From assembly GCF_019578655.1 (NCBI RefSeq), contig NC_063256.1, positions 15,503,916-15,567,915 on the forward strand: a DNA stretch of 64,000 bases, given 5' to 3'. Numbering within the stretch: position 1 is the first letter of the stretch; every line of letters begins with the position of its first letter. The translations under genes and the position numbers were made by a program. This DNA comes from Ricinus communis (Eukaryota > Streptophyta > Magnoliopsida > Malpighiales > Euphorbiaceae). Shown here piece after piece: positions 1-10,863 of this stretch. A model generated the notes under the pieces. It was not told where the DNA came from. It worked only from the letters and a program-made list of their open reading frames with translations, and made no database searches.

Positions 1-135
1 TATGGAGTGGTAGAGTTGCATCATCCAGAGAAGGGGAACTTCAAAGTGAACGGCCATCGGCTAAAGCGATATCATTGTAACTCGTTGGATAGTGAGCAAC
101 GAGTTGACCTGACTTTGTATGCACAGAAAGGGTGA
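1..135 (+). pseudogene. Integrase C-terminal tail of element A (partial)
   Basis: Frame 1 is open from the first base to TGA at 133-135 (44 codons). It begins YGVVELHHPEKGNFKVNG, which matches the end of the integrase of element C (minus strand around 58.31 kb), including the VNGHR stretch. This is the short chromodomain-less tail after the integrase core of Athila-type elements. The catalytic part lies outside the window, so whether the full pol is intact cannot be judged. Confidence 0.75.
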
Positions 136-1217
136 TCCGAATGAGTCACGCTTAAGACTCTGCAAATAAGCACTTCTGTACATTCGACTTGGATTATACT
201 TTCATGTTTTTAATTAGTTGTGATTGTTTCATTATTTTCATTTCACTTTATTATAGTTGCTTAAAAATAATTAGGTTAATTTTAATTTTCGGACTTATAG
301 AATCAAGAGGACAAACTCTTCCGTTTGACCATATCTACTTGTTTAATGATCTAATTACATGCATATGTGTTAATTATAGGTATGGGGGCAAGGCGACTCG
401 AGTCGGCAAAAGGCAAGCCCGGAAAACTCCGTTTCACCACGGTTTCAAGTGGCCATCACGGGCCGCATCACGGTAGTCCGATGAGCAGCGAGTCAAGACC
501 GTGTTGAAGGATAAAGAGCAATTGTCACGGCTCAAGGCAAGACGGGACACAACCCTAGCCGTGTTTGGGAAGCACGGCCGTGCCAATGCCCGTGCCAAGG
601 AGCATCCAAAGAAGGCTAAAGGATCGACAGTCGAGTCCTAGCCGTCTTGTCAAGCAGTTACCCTCACCCGTACAAACCGTGCCTATAAGAATTGGAGGCC
701 TCAAAATTTTGCTTCCCTTTTGTTTTTCTTAGCTCAAAGGTGTTGTTCTTATACCCCTATCTCACCCTTCTCACTTTCCTAAGCCGAACTCGTAAGTCCC
801 TTCATTTGTTGCATTATATTTTTTTTATTTTATTATTATGATTTCACTTCTATTTTAGACATATACTTTTGTTAGGACATGCTAGGATATTTTGGTGGCT
901 CTATAATGTAACTATATGACCTTGGTTAGGTTAATCTACATTAGTTGTTGTGTTTGTGGTGTAGTTGGTTATGAAATTAATAACTGTGGGGTTTTGGTGG
1001 AAATAAAATGTGCCTACAGCATGCAAAGCATGAATAATGTTTAGATTTAAATTGCAATTGCTGGTTCATGATAAATTGGATTAATATATATCGGTTTATT
1101 AGTTTATACAAGTTTTGGTTAGTCGAAGTATAATCATTATGCTGTTGATTCGGTAGATTATTTCTTTCATTAACTTGAATTTTTATAAAAAACTAATAAT
1201 TCGTTGCATTAGGTGAT
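136..1217 (+). other. Leader-like region between pol end and post-pol ORF of element A
   Basis: No convincing gene. The stretch 380-660 is GC-rich and contains repeated CACGG/CCGTG words, including the palindrome GCACGGCCGTGC at 572-583. A TATA-like CTATAAG lies near 683. CTCGTAAGTC near 788-797 resembles a splice donor and the CATTAG before 1212 resembles an acceptor, just ahead of the ATG at 1218. A spliced leader for the following ORF is possible but is inference. The small ORF 189-476 looks fortuitous. Confidence 0.4.
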
Positions 1218-2720
1218 ATGACGGACCGCGATAAATCTCGTAGAAAGCAACTGAAACGCGTCGCTACCAGCAAGCAATCGCGTGGTGAAGGAACGTCTTC
1301 CTCCACAAAGACCGGCGACGACTTCCACCTCCACCACCACAAAGAAATAGTCCGACCTCGAGAGCACTGCTGTGAATCCATCCACACTGGCCGTCATCCA
1401 TTGTGGACATTCCCTAATGCGAGACAATGAAAGTAGATTCCAAGTCATGAGATGGAAGCAAGTGATGGCGGGCCGTTGCATAGACTTCACATCCCTAGAG
1501 AGTGGGATTGGCTCAAGATGTGCACACACCGATCGAGACTCGCCATATGCGAGATTCTTTGACATCATTGATCCAACCTACCGTGAGCTTACGATCGAGT
1601 TCCTCAGCACCTTCTTCCCGCAGCAATGATCACAAACCGGCATCACCGATGCAATTTATTTTAGGCTTGGGGAAGGGAGTTCTCGATGTCGGTCCCATAA
1701 TTTGGAATGCATTTGGGATTATGGACTGAACAAGAAATCTCGGGAGGAGTATCAGGGTTGTCTCTACATCCACCCAATTTCATATGACGCCATGTGGGAT
1801 TCATTGGTAATGAGGCCGGAAACATACTACCCAAGCAGGTCTAAGGCATCTAGCCTACTCTGGGACCATCTCCGCTACATTCATACCCTACTAGCTTACA
1901 CCATTACAGTCGAGAGACAGTTTTGGGGCGATCCATCGATGTCTTTATTCTCTAGGCTATGCAACATCGGAAGAAGCTAGACTTGGGATATTTATTGGCT
2001 CGCCAAGTCCGTTCATTTATAGTAGACGCTCAGAAGAAGATGCATTGTTGTTTCGGTCCGTATGTGACTAGGTTAGCTAAGAGACTAGATGTATTGGACA
2101 TTTGTCTGTCAAAGCTTTCAAATATTGGTGACATGACACCACTAGGGATCAGACAAATGATCAACATGCAAATGATCATGGCCACTAGACATCCACATGG
2201 TATTGAACATAGGCTCGTGAGCACAATAGTCGGGGGAAGCTAGAGAGGCGTGGCCAGAGGAGCCCAACATCGGGATTCCGGATGTTAGGATTCCTAACCC
2301 GGCCTAGAGTGTTTATGCCTTCATCCTGGAGCCTCATCCTCTCATTCGGTAGAGCCATCGAGCATCCGGACGTTGCTTTGGCCGACCGCTCAGATCGAGT
2401 CTGCGATCTACAAGAGTGTGATACCGAGTTTGTGCGGTTTCAAGAAGAAACGAAGGCACAGCTTTGAACAAGTACACTTCAGCTCCGAGTGGTTTAGAAA
2501 GACAGGCCACCCAGACAGACTTTATAGTAGTGCGATTCAAAAGATGCAAGAGGTCGGAGCACAAAATCAATGGCTCATTGATGATATGGAGTTCGATTTG
2601 GCGACATGCTTCACAGACCGATCCACCACCGCAACCTCCTCGAAATTTCCACGCCCCAACTTCCAAAGCAGATCCAACGGTGAGGATACAGTCGGTGACT
2701 CTAGCGAAAAGAAAAAATTT
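1218..2720 (+). pseudogene. Post-pol ORF of Athila-type element (ATHILA ORF-1-like), frameshifted
   Basis: From ATG 1218 the translation runs through several frames (1218-1430, 1372-1629, 1702-1980, 1959-2243), so it is broken by frameshifts. Readable blocks are FDIIDPTYRELTIEFLSTF, then HLRYIHTLLAYTITVER, then LDLGYLLARQVRSF and GPYVTRLAKRLDVLD. This order is typical of the plant-specific ORF downstream of pol in Athila-like elements, whose function is unknown. The second half matches the homologous ORF of element F at 43641-44405 (for example YLLARQI and LGVLEE). The N-terminus is Ser/Lys/Arg-rich. The sequence after 2250 is Pro/Ser-rich and full of stops, and ends in a T-rich tract. Confidence 0.6.
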
Positions 2721-4375
2721 GTGATATTTTCCTCCATCCTTTTTCTTTATTTTATTTTTTTTTTATTTTTTTTATTTTTTTTTTATTTTTTTTCTTTCAA
2801 TTTGTTATCTCCTTTTACTTTCTTGCTTGTAGCTTGTTTACTTTTATGTTATTTCCTTGCACTTGTTTGTTTATGTTAAGTAGAACATTATGCCTTTTTA
2901 ATTAAAAAACAAATTCAGCATGATCTTCCATAACCATAATGTGTGAATCATATGCTTCCTCAGTCTAAATCTCTCTAACACTGTGGACAGTGTTATACTA
3001 AAATGTGGGGTAGGGACCTACCGATGTTGTGCCTATCTTGAGTTTTGTTTTAATTAAGTAGTTGATGACTTTTTTCTCCTTTGAATGGATTCCCTTATAG
3101 CTTTTATCGAACCTTGTTCGGAAGAAGGCAATGAATAAATCTCTCAACTACAATCCAGCCAGGTAAAACTAGTATTTTTCCTTAATTCTTCCATATTACT
3201 TTATCGTAGATATAGAACACTGTTAATATTGCTGCTTATTATTGTGATTGACTATTTAAACTTTGGGTTGAGAATTCATGCAATTTTAAATCACTCAAAT
3301 GGTGAGATTTTGAGCCAATTGGTGCATCACTATTATGCTCCCTTTTCCTTCATTAGTGAGCATTTTACAGAATCTCTGTTTCTAGAACTTGCTTTACGAT
3401 ATCTGTTGAAATTACATGAATTGTCAATAATCGTGAGATGATTTGGGCACTTAGGATTTACACAATTTGGCCAAAAAAGCCTAACCCTATTTTTCCCTTA
3501 GTGAACCAATTTTGAGCCTTAACCATTCCTTTCTTGACAATAATAACAGTGACACTCATCTTATCACTTCTATTCATTTGACCATTCTTTCTACCATTGT
3601 TGCTGGAAATTATATAAGTTATGTTGCATTTTACTTTGGATCAATCTGCATTCATATATTTCACTAAGTTGCTAGATTTTTCATAGATGCTTCCTTCAAT
3701 TATTGTATGTGTCAATAACCAACAACTCCTACATAAGCTGTTGTAATATATATACATAGTATATATATTTATATATAAAAAAACAAAAAAAAAGTAGAAA
3801 GTATTAATTTAGTTCATTTCGAGCATCATCTTATTTTTATAGCAACTTAGTGTTCATTTTGGTACAAAGACTTGATCCTTCATTACTTTCTTGCATTACT
3901 TGCTTAACTTCCAGCAACTTGTAGCCTACTTTCCATATTTATACGTACCTTACCTTAACCCCATTACAACCTGGCTCAAGACCCTTTGATCATGATTATT
4001 GATTATTTCGTAGTAGTGGAGATTGAATCCATAAGCAAGCCTATGGTAAGCACTTTTTCTGTATTTTTGCGTTGAGAGCTTGGCGATCTTCTTTCACCTA
4101 TATACACTTGTGTGTTTTGAGTGATATCTTGTGAGGCATGATTCTCAATTTCTTAATTTAGATGGTTTATCATTTTAACTTTAGCAACTTTATTAAGTTT
4201 GCTCTTTCTCTTAAGGATTTAGTGATTTGGGGATTTTGGGAAAAATCATTACGGAGTTTTGAAATTTATTTTGAGCTAACCTCCTGCAATGCAGTTGATT
4301 GAGTTATTTGATATCTTTTGAGGAGTGAGTTGTAAATTGCTTGAGGACAAGCAAAAGTTTAAGCATGGGGTAATT
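2721..4375 (+). other. 3' noncoding region of element A up to the LTR
   Basis: No gene seen. It starts with a T-rich tract (2740-2800). It contains ACACTGTGGACAGTG near 2980, a word also found (as CTGGGGACAGTGTGGGG) ahead of the 3' end of element F. It ends with a GAGGACAAGC stretch and a short purine-rich run (AAGCATGGGG, 4361-4370) just before the LTR, which may be the polypurine tract. The stretch matches element C on the opposite strand. Confidence 0.6.
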
Positions 4376-5784
4376 TGATAAGCATCATACTACACATGTT
4401 TTCATGCCCGATTGTTCACATTTTTATGCATGATTATCCCGTTTTATGCTAGAATCACCTGTCTTTTGTTTCCCTTTTCGTTTGAGTCATTTCGAAGGAC
4501 ACCATCGGTGAATCGAGGGAAATACGTGGGATTACGGAGCAAAATCCATCAAATTGGGCGAGAACAAGCACCCCGAGGGTTGAGCACGGCCTGGACTCCG
4601 GCCGTGCTGAATTATCAAGAGGCTATCCCCAATTGTGCCATTTCAGCACGCCTTCCGTAGCCACCACGGCCTCTAGCACCGCCTTAGGCACGGCCTGTGG
4701 TGGCTCGGCTAACAGACTCCTGAGATTCGGCCTGACTGGACTCGTGTCTTTGAATCAACTATATAGGCGATTTTGAATTCTAATTGAAGAAGACGATTTT
4801 TGGACTCAATTCCAAGACACACACTTGATCAAATATTTCCTATACCTCAATTGTAGACCTGAAGAGATCAATTTTCATCAATTGAAGGGGGGATTCCACT
4901 TATTCCAACATCGAATTGAAGATCAAGACAAACTTTGGGAGCATTCAAGAGGCAACTAGGGTTTGAGATTTTGAATTTGCAAATTTAGGGTTTCTCATTT
5001 AGCTTGAAAGAGAAGGGTGTACATACCTTTAATTTGTTTTTCCTTATTTTGTTCTTTAATTGCTTTGACTATGAACATGAGCAGCTAGATCTTTTGAATC
5101 CATTAGGGTTCACCTTTGTTGATGGATTATGCTTAATTGTTAGTTTTTTATAATTGTCATTCTTATAATCTTCTTGCTATTCAGTAATAAAAGTTTGATG
5201 CAGTTAATTTGAGACGTTGGATTAATTGTTTATTAGGTTGTTTCTTGACATTGAGAAATGCTTGTTACAACTGGATTTTGAATAGTAAGGACTGGTAGTT
5301 AACACTTAGAGATGAGGTTGATTTACTCGCCGGATTAAGAACTAACAACTCTTAAATCATACTTAATGCTAATTTGTAGTAATCTGATAGGAAGAGATTC
5401 CATTAGGTTAGTGCAGGTTTAGAAATCTGGTAAGCTCGAGAGAGGCAGGGATTCAATTCAGGGATTTAGGCACGGGTAAGCAAGATCGGCAATCCATAAA
5501 ATTCATCTTTAGAATTCCATCACTTAGGCTCCCTTTTGGATTTATTTCTCTCTTTACAATTGTCTTTTAATTGTCCATTGTTGTCCTTCATTTACTTAAT
5601 TGCACTCATAACCATTAGCTGGTATGTTAGAACTTTCACACCCTATTTCAGACTAGATAACATAGCAAGCAGTAGTAACTCTAGGTTCACCCGATCTCCA
5701 GGGATACGACCTTGATACTCACTAGTGCTAGGCTGCATCGGTAGGTTCACTGCCTTAGGTGTAGGTTGCATAAAGAACCCATCA
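4376..5784 (+). repeat. 3' LTR of element A (family A/C)
   Basis: The LTR begins TGATAAGCATC and ends AACCCATCA, about 1409 bp. Its end matches the C-family LTR at 55109-56486 (shared GGTTCACTGCCTTAGGTGTAGGTTGCAT-type tail and CCCATCA terminus). It carries an inverted pair AGCACGGCC (4583-4591) and GGCCGTGCT (4600-4608) that can form a 9-bp hairpin with an 8-nt loop. A TATA-like ACTATATAGG lies at about 4759-4768. The right flank starts AAGTC, the expected target-site word. Confidence 0.75.
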
Positions 5785-7087
5785 AAGTCAAAGTCTGATA
5801 AAGGGAAGAATTGGAGCATAATTAGACGTCAAAGCTGCCGAAACAAGCTAAGTATGCCCATGAGGAAGGTTAACACAGCCGTGTTAGATTCAACACTGGC
5901 CGTGTTCCCAACACAGCCACCAACACGGCTGTGTTGGATGCATCAAACATCAAAGGAAAAAAGGTTTTTAGGGAGCACGGCCACAGAGAGTAACACGGGC
6001 ATCAACACCAGAATGTGTTGGGAACACGGGAATCAACACGGCCATGTTCATGGTAGCTGGTCAAATTCATTTAAAAAGAAAGAAAAGAGAAAAAGGGGGG
6101 CAGCTAGGGTTAGGACATCCAAAAACTCATCTTTTTCTCTGTTTAAGGGTTTTCTGAGTTGAAACTAAGAGAAAAGGATACTTGGATCAAGGTTTCACTT
6201 GGATTCTCTTCGTAAATCAAAGATTGGCGAGGATTGTCGATTAGTTTCAATCCGAGTAAGAGGAACAAGAATTGATCCAAAATTGGGCACGAGGAATTGG
6301 AGCTATTCACTCTTATCCAAGGGTGTATTCGGGTTCCTCTACCTTTACTTATTTTTTTTGTAATTGAATTCTTGTTGGTTGTGATTATGAACATGATTAG
6401 CTAAACTTATTAACCCATTGGGGTTCTTTATCTAGGGATTTTTGTACTTCAATTTTGAATTGAATGTATTGATTGTCAATATTGGTTTGCAATGGAAGTA
6501 TTTATTGATTTATTCTTCATATCTTGTTGAATGATTTTTGAAATTTGAATGATCTTGAGAAAGACGTTTAGGTTTGGATTGTCCTTTGCAACCTAGAATT
6601 GAATTCGCCTAGAGATAGGGTGTTTGTTCTACCAGATAGAGAATTAACAACTCTCAATAGTGTTAAATGGTACATAATGCTAATTTGGGTAATTAAAGTT
6701 AGGAAGAGATTTCAACCTAAGTAATCTAAGTTAAGATGTTAGTGTCCTTGAGAAAGGCATTAATTGTGTAGAGATTTTTCCACGAAAATTGGATTCAATC
6801 AATCAATTCCACCCTTAGTTTCCATTCCTTAGAGACAAGAATTCCTAAAGGGTTATTCCTTTACTTGAATTAATCATTCCCTAGTATACGTAGTTCGACA
6901 ACAATTAGAGTAGCTATTAGTTAATTTAGGAATTATTCATTAACACCATTTATTTTCTGTGATTAGATAACAGAGAAGATTGAGTAGATTTAGGTTCACA
7001 CGTTCTTTGGGGAATGCGACACTTGGTACTCGCCGTTAGCTATACTCCACTGATAGGTACACTGCCTTAGGTCATAGTCTTGCTTGA
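5785..7087 (+). repeat. Truncated LTR of family B
   Basis: The stretch matches the full LTR at 51845-53202 from about 120 bp inside its 5' end to a few bases before its 3' end. Shared words include GATAAAGGGAAGAATTGGAGC, CAACTCTCAATAGTGTTAAATGG and CACTGCCTTAGGTC. It contains several AACACGGC/GCCGTGTT words between 5870 and 6055. The 5' part is missing because element A inserted into it. At the right it stops at about 7087, where copia sequence begins. Confidence 0.75.
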
Positions 7088-7491
7088 CTTAGCACACATC
7101 ATTGTCGGTCGTTCACTGATAGCCGCAAGACAATTGTCTTTTCTCAATACAGCCTTTATCTTTAATTTTCACAGTGAGAAATTACTCCCGTTGAACTTTT
7201 CAATCTCAAATTTTGTCGCCATTGCTTCTATCACAACGGTGCCTTTTAGCTTGTAAAATGAACTGCAATAATGAACACAACTCACTAGGTAAGTTCCCAT
7301 GAAAGACTGGAGGGTCACAAGCGGACCTCTTAAATACCAATCTCCTTAGACAGAACCTTCCCTAAATTGTAAGTGTTCTTACTACTCCACACAAGTTTTT
7401 TTGCACCAAAAAAACCTCAAAATCTTTTTCTGATGTAAAAGATCAGACTGAGCTGCAACCACAGAATTTTAAGGGATTTCTTGCCAACTAA

Positions 7492-7503
7492 GCTCTGATA
7501 TCA
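7492..7503 (-). promoter_or_regulatory. Copia primer-binding site (initiator tRNA-Met type)
   Basis: On the minus strand this reads TGATATCAGAGC, one base different from the common plant copia site TGGTATCAGAGC complementary to the 3' end of initiator methionine tRNA. It lies 2 nt from the LTR end. Confidence 0.7.
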
Positions 7504-7505
7504 AT

Positions 7506-7928
7506 TGTTGAAAAATATGAACCTGATATAGCAAAATCACAGGTAATAATTTGAGAAAATAAAGATAAAGAAAAAATAAAATACACAATAGAACACACAG
7601 ATTTACGTGGAAAATCCCTAAACAAATTAGGGTAAAAACCACGGGTAAGGATAGAAGAATTTCACTATAAGAAAATAATAAGACTTACAATCTCTCTATT
7701 TATAAAGGAGAAAACATTAAAATTCTCTCTTTATAATAGGAGAAAATAATTGCTTAACTCTCTAAAATTTTTCTCTTATTTTTTGGATGAATGAATAACA
7801 AAATGAGGCCTCTATTATATAGGCTTGGAAGGTACTTCAAAATTGTTAACTTAGCAACGTGGGAGAAATACTCCTCAAAATTAATAATTTAGCAATGTGG
7901 GAGAAATACAAATCTCTAAATATCAACA
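7506..7928 (-). repeat. 5' LTR of the copia element
   Basis: The 423-bp block starts TGTTG and ends CAACA, a 5-bp terminal inverted repeat of the usual TG...CA form. It is AT-rich and directly adjoins the primer-binding site. The second LTR is not in the window, so age and target duplication cannot be read. Confidence 0.75.
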
Positions 7929-9420
7929 ATTATTATATAGTGGCCCAAATTAATTAATTCAAATTCCTTACAAACAAAAATTTAATATTTTTTAATAACA
8001 AAACATTAAATATTTCAGTTTGGGCATCGGTTTAGCACCGGAATTTTTACTTAAATATGCTGGAAAAAATATAATAATTTCCTAAGGAAAAATAAAGGGT
8101 GATCCTAAGCTGCAACCAAACTGTTTCTTTGGCTTGAGTACACTTAACAGTGCCTTGTTATCTATGCATTATGCCAATTCAAATTGATAAGCTTGGTTTC
8201 TCCTTTTCAGTTCATCAAAGAATAAGTGTATTTTTGGGAATTACATCTGCATTTCTTTTGAAGGGCTCTAATCTAAAAAGTATGGAGATCAACATGAGAT
8301 ACGTATACAATACAATAAGGGCATATCAATATAAGTATATTATAGAATAGTATGTTATATTATGGATATCAAATTAACTTTTAAATTTTATTATATATTA
8401 TATTATGTGAACATATTGAATAAAATTATTTATTAAAAAATTTTAATATTTATTAGGTCCCTTTTTGTAATCCTAAACTTTGAGCTAAGCCTTGTTGTGG
8501 TTGAGCACTTCAAATGTCTTTAATTAAGCCAAATAAAGTTTCTTGCATTGTTTTGGACTTGAATTTTGTCATTGGACCTCTTTGAAAGCTTAAAGGACCA
8601 TTTGTAGTTCTTGTCTTTGTTGCATCATTCACGCTCATGTTTTACTTAAATAGGCTTTTACCCTCTAGTGAACTCGTCACTCGCCGTTTACCACTCAATC
8701 TCTACTCTTTGGTTCTTATAAAGACTAAATCGATCAATTATCAAACAACTAAAATTGTAATTATTTAATAACCAACAAATTAGATTTAAAATATACATAC
8801 GAAAATCAAAATAAGAAGAATAAATTAGACTTAATGAACAAGATTAAGCCTATAAGCAATGAATGACGTAAGAATAAAAATAATAAAAAACTAACTAAGC
8901 TTAACAAAATGAAGAAAATAAAAGGCTGATATATTTTTTTTTTTGAGAATTGGTCGTAGAATCGGTCGTAGAGCCGATTAACAACTTTTTTTCTTTTTTT
9001 TGTTTGATTTTTTTCTTGGCTCTTTTTTCTTTTCTTTTTCTTTTCTTCGAAGGCACTTGACCAAAAAATTTAGAACAAGTAAAGATGTGATTAGAACAAT
9101 TAATCATAAATAATCATAAAATAAATTTAAATAAGATTACAAGAATAAAACTGAACTATTTTTAATTTAAAAAAATCTAGATAGAGAAGAATGACAAAAG
9201 AAGATAACAAAAAGAATATGCAAATTAAATATATATAACCTAATTTAGAAGTCAAAGATTCTGATACCAAATGATACAAGCTTAGCCTAAATTTATAATT
9301 TAAATGTTGAAATAATCAAGCCGCTAAAATTTAAATGTATAAATATATATCTGGTGAAAAAACAAAAAGAGATTGGAAAGTCTTATTGTCAAAATCTGAC
9401 AACAAATCTTTCATGTTTTG
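7929..9420. other. AT-rich intergenic stretch, no gene seen
   Basis: No coding signal is supported. ORFs at 8150-8350 and 8901-9107 are AT- or Lys/Arg-rich low-complexity readings. TCTGATACCAAATG at about 9259 resembles a reversed retroelement primer-binding site but has no recognisable LTR or gag beside it. Confidence 0.5.
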
Positions 9421-9510
9421 CTTTGGGAGTTTGATTTTACTAACTTATGCTTCATGCATACAGACACGTGCTCTGCTATGTGTCTTTAGGCATCTTAATA
9501 ATCACTACAG
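9421..9510 (+). promoter_or_regulatory. Distal copy of duplicated RY/ABRE-like module
   Basis: The segment resembles 10345-10470. At its centre is the 20-mer TTCATGCATACAGACACGTG (9451-9470), identical to 10371-10390. It contains an RY-type core CATGCA and an ACACGTG (ABRE/G-box-like) word 8 bp apart. Such pairs are known from seed-expressed promoters; a role here is inference. Confidence 0.5.
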
Positions 9511-9603
9511 TTACAGCACGCATTTCAATTATGTAACCAAGATGTGGTTTGGAATTAGGCCAATTATAGTTCTCCTGTTTAGTAATTTATTTGAACTGAA
9601 ATA

Positions 9604-10340
9604 ATATATTTAATAAATTTGATTATAATAAAGAATTAATTAAATTAGACTGAATTATTTTTATATAGATATTATAAAATTTATTAATATTTAATTTTAA
9701 TATAAAAATAAAATAAAAAGAAAATATTATTACATTAAATATATAAATATAATAAATTAATTAAAAATAAAAAATTTTGATTACAACAGCGCCTATTAAT
9801 TCGGTCAAAGTCGGACGTTCAACAGGCAGTCTAACAATCGGGCATGAGTGTCCGAAAATCAAGTTTATACAGAAAAATCGTGTCATTTCCTTCTTTATCT
9901 CGCTTACCCTTAGTTCGTCTACTGCCTTTCGGTTGGGCTCAAATCGCCAACTCCAGTTTAGCTTTCTTAATTAAAATTTTTAATTTAAAAAATATATATA
10001 AAATTATAACATTAAATCTCTGTTGTTTTATCCAAATTTAAGATGAGACGGATTTTAATTTTTATTTTATTATAAATAATTAAATATCAACTTTTAAAAT
10101 AATCGAGTTCAATTCATATTCGATTAAGTTTGTTCTAGTTTCATAAAAATTAATTTTTCTACACATTTTTTAGTGAAAATTGAATCGATGATCTTAATCC
10201 GAGAATATCAATGGAGCCAAAATAGAAACTCGAATTTTAATTTTATTTCACTTTTTTTATCGATTTAAATTTCGAACCAACTCGTGGTTAGCCTGAGCAG
10301 GATTCAAGGCACAAGGGCCTATAATAAGATTTTAATATTT
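9604..10340. other. AT-rich spacer between the two module copies, no gene seen
   Basis: Very AT-rich, with a less biased stretch at 9780-9960 that holds only fortuitous ORFs. I see no terminal repeats or target duplication that would mark it as a defined insertion. Confidence 0.4.
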
Positions 10341-10470
10341 GTGTGGGAGTCAGATTTACCAAACTTACATTTCATGCATACAGACACGTGAAATAATAGA
10401 TGCTCCACGCATAGCAAGCTGCTGACATGCGTCCTTGGGCAACTTAATAGTCATCTTCCCACTAAGAATA
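10341..10470 (+). promoter_or_regulatory. Proximal copy of the RY/ABRE-like module upstream of the lipase
   Basis: Contains CATGCAT and ACACGTG in the 20-mer at 10371-10390, about 355 bp upstream of the TATA box and 475 bp upstream of the lipase ATG. The flanks (GGGAGT before; GCGTCCTTGGGCAACTTAATA after) match the distal copy loosely, with an extra stretch of about 27 bp in this copy. Confidence 0.55.
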
Positions 10471-10744
10471 TGTGCCTCAGTTACATGATAAATAAAACAA
10501 AAAGGATTCTGTCATCCTTTTGTAGATGTGAATTGTGTTTTTCACATTTTAATTTCTTCAAATCTATATACTACACACCTCTGTATAATAATATATTATT
10601 TCTCTATAGGTTCCCATAGAATTTTGTATCTGTTTTAGGCTTTAAAAAAGTACTGTTACATTTGTCCAATCTGGTCACCTTGCTCAGCCAAGTGGCTCGA
10701 AGGACAAATGTCTCGATAAAGAGAGGCAAACAGAGCCAATGATG

Positions 10745-10753
10745 TATAAATAG
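10745..10753 (+). promoter_or_regulatory. TATA box of the lipase gene
   Basis: TATAAATAG lies about 110 bp upstream of the ATG at 10864, a normal distance for a plant promoter with a short leader. It is the best TATA candidate between the upstream module and the start codon; TATATAT near 10783 is a weaker alternative. Confidence 0.6.
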
Positions 10754-10863
10754 TTAATATGCCCTCATTGCTCATGACCCTGTATATATCTTAGAAAGCT
10801 GTTTGTGAAGAAATAGAAAGAGAGAGAGTGTGGGTTGCAAGTGAAAGTGAGGAACCTAAAGCC

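Larger units (their letters stand above)
1..5784 (+). mobile_element. Athila-type Ty3/gypsy retrotransposon A (3' part)
   Basis: The window opens inside this element. In order it holds the integrase tail (1-135), a leader-like stretch, a decayed post-pol ORF (1218-2720), a long 3' noncoding stretch, and a 3' LTR (4376-5784). The first 200 bases and 2880-4375 match, on the opposite strand, the end of element C (about 58.33-58.05 kb and 58.05-56.49 kb), so both belong to one family. The difference is that C lacks the 136-2880 insert carrying the post-pol ORF. The right flank is a piece of another LTR family, so A inserted into an older LTR. Confidence 0.8.
7088..7928 (-). mobile_element. 5' end of a Ty1/copia retrotransposon (truncated)
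   Basis: On the minus strand the order is LTR (7928 to 7506), primer-binding site, leader, and the start of gag (ATG at 7222-7220). The gag frame reads MATKFEIEKFNGSNFSL, then a stop where a Trp is expected, then KLKIKAVLRKDNCLAA, a classical copia gag N-terminus. Everything downstream of about 45 codons is lost at the junction with the B LTR near 7087. Confidence 0.8.

Noticed and set aside
2373..2879. 168-codon ORF ending in a Phe/Leu-rich tail as a membrane protein
   Set aside because: The hydrophobic tail is a T-rich tract and the first part is a shifted reading of the decayed post-pol ORF region.
8901..9107. Lys/Arg-rich minus-strand ORF
   Set aside because: Low-complexity reading of a TTTTTCTTTT tract.
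9259..9272. Reversed tRNA-Met primer-binding site (TCTGATACCAAATG)
   Set aside because: No LTR ends or gag start beside it, and one side of the site is mismatched.
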